Below, in pieces: positions 13,415 to 13,615 of a stretch of 13,615 nt of DNA. The DNA is from Rhodobacter sp. (GTDB lineage Bacteria; Pseudomonadota; Alphaproteobacteria; Rhodobacterales; Rhodobacteraceae). Made by a program: the position numbers and the translations under genes. The notes under the pieces are model-generated. The model saw only the letters and a list, made by a program, of their open reading frames with translations. It did not search any database and had not been told where the DNA came from. The DNA is taken from positions 1-13,615 of the forward strand of contig PNNE01000318.1 in the NCBI GenBank assembly GCA_013824055.1, read 5' to 3'. Each line of letters opens with the position of its first letter. The stretch's first letter is position 1.

Positions 13415-13615
13415 GTGGACATCCAGGACCTTATCGGCTGGCCGCTGGTCTATATCTTCATCGCTCTATTCATCATCATCTCGATCTTCCTGGGCGTGCG
13501 CATCGTGCCCCAGTCGGAAAAGCACGTGGTGGAACGCTTTGGCCGGCTGCGGTCGGTGCTTGGGCCGGGGATCAACTTCCTGGTTCCGTTCCTGGACCGC
13601 GTCGCCCACAAGGTG
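13415..13615 (+). CDS. SPFH/band 7 (stomatin-like) membrane protein, 5' part only
   Basis: The first 67 residues of an SPFH protein; the rest lies beyond the right edge. GTG 13415 follows AGGGGG by seven bases. Residues about 9-30 form one hydrophobic N-terminal segment (WPLVYIFIALFIIISIFLGVRI). Then comes the typical start of the SPFH domain: VPQSEKHVVERFGRL, LGPGINFLVPFLDRVAHKV. This matches the QmcA/paraslipin type, often followed by an NfeD protein. Such proteins scaffold membrane microdomains or regulate FtsH-like proteases. It is divergent from the DUF4170 operon across 173 bases, in which no firm promoter was assigned. Confidence 0.9.
   Translation, partial: MDIQDLIGWPLVYIFIALFIIISIFLGVRIVPQSEKHVVERFGRLRSVLGPGINFLVPFLDRVAHKV

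Overview
The window looks like chromosomal DNA from a GC-rich alphaproteobacterium of the order Rhodobacterales (Rhodobacter/Paracoccus-type family). The evidence is a CcrM-type DNA methyltransferase with its GANTC sites, a DUF4170 gene before a Kdo-transferase-like gene and lpxK, a DUF721 gene beside mutY and a DsbA-like thioredoxin, and very GC-rich third positions. The genus cannot be fixed from the sequence alone. No insertion sequence, phage gene, integrase or CRISPR array is visible; this is core-genome DNA with one small deletion scar.

Layout. 1-1692 (minus): dapF (diaminopimelate epimerase) translationally coupled to mtaB (tRNA methylthiotransferase, cut by the window edge). dapF carries an apparent one-base frameshift. 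1788-1863 (plus): tRNA-Lys(TTT) with its own promoter and a hairpin terminator. 1907-2867 (minus): a small exported protein overlapping a membrane protein with a C-terminal winged helix resembling OmpR/ToxR output domains. 2868-3133: a divergent control region with a 17-bp tandem duplication and two matching 15-bp dyads. 3134-3634 (plus): an exported protein with four cysteines, then a strong terminator. 3772-5614 (plus): rnhB, then ccrM, whose promoter holds a dense cluster of GANTC sites. 5658-5857: a glutathione S-transferase start codon, ribosome binding site and 14 recognisable codons, preceded by a perfect 20-bp palindromic operator, with the rest of the gene gone. 5860-8137 (minus): an alkane-1-monooxygenase-like gene and mutY. 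8441-10789 (plus): DUF721/DciA-like protein, DsbA-like periplasmic thioredoxin, and a CaiB/BaiF CoA-transferase joined by a TAATG overlap. 10809-13241 (minus): DUF4170 protein, a divergent Kdo-transferase-like protein and lpxK in one tight operon. 13415-end (plus): start of an SPFH/band 7 membrane protein.

How the genes work together. Most are housekeeping: cell wall and lysine precursor synthesis, tRNA supply and modification, RNA:DNA hybrid removal, cell-cycle methylation, base-excision repair, periplasmic thiol chemistry and lipid A synthesis. The parts most worth a second look are the 1907-3634 membrane-regulator locus with its operator pair, the methylation-site-saturated ccrM promoter, the lpxK-linked Kdo-transferase relative that seems to lack the usual catalytic and CMP-binding residues, and the orphan operator left by the GST deletion.
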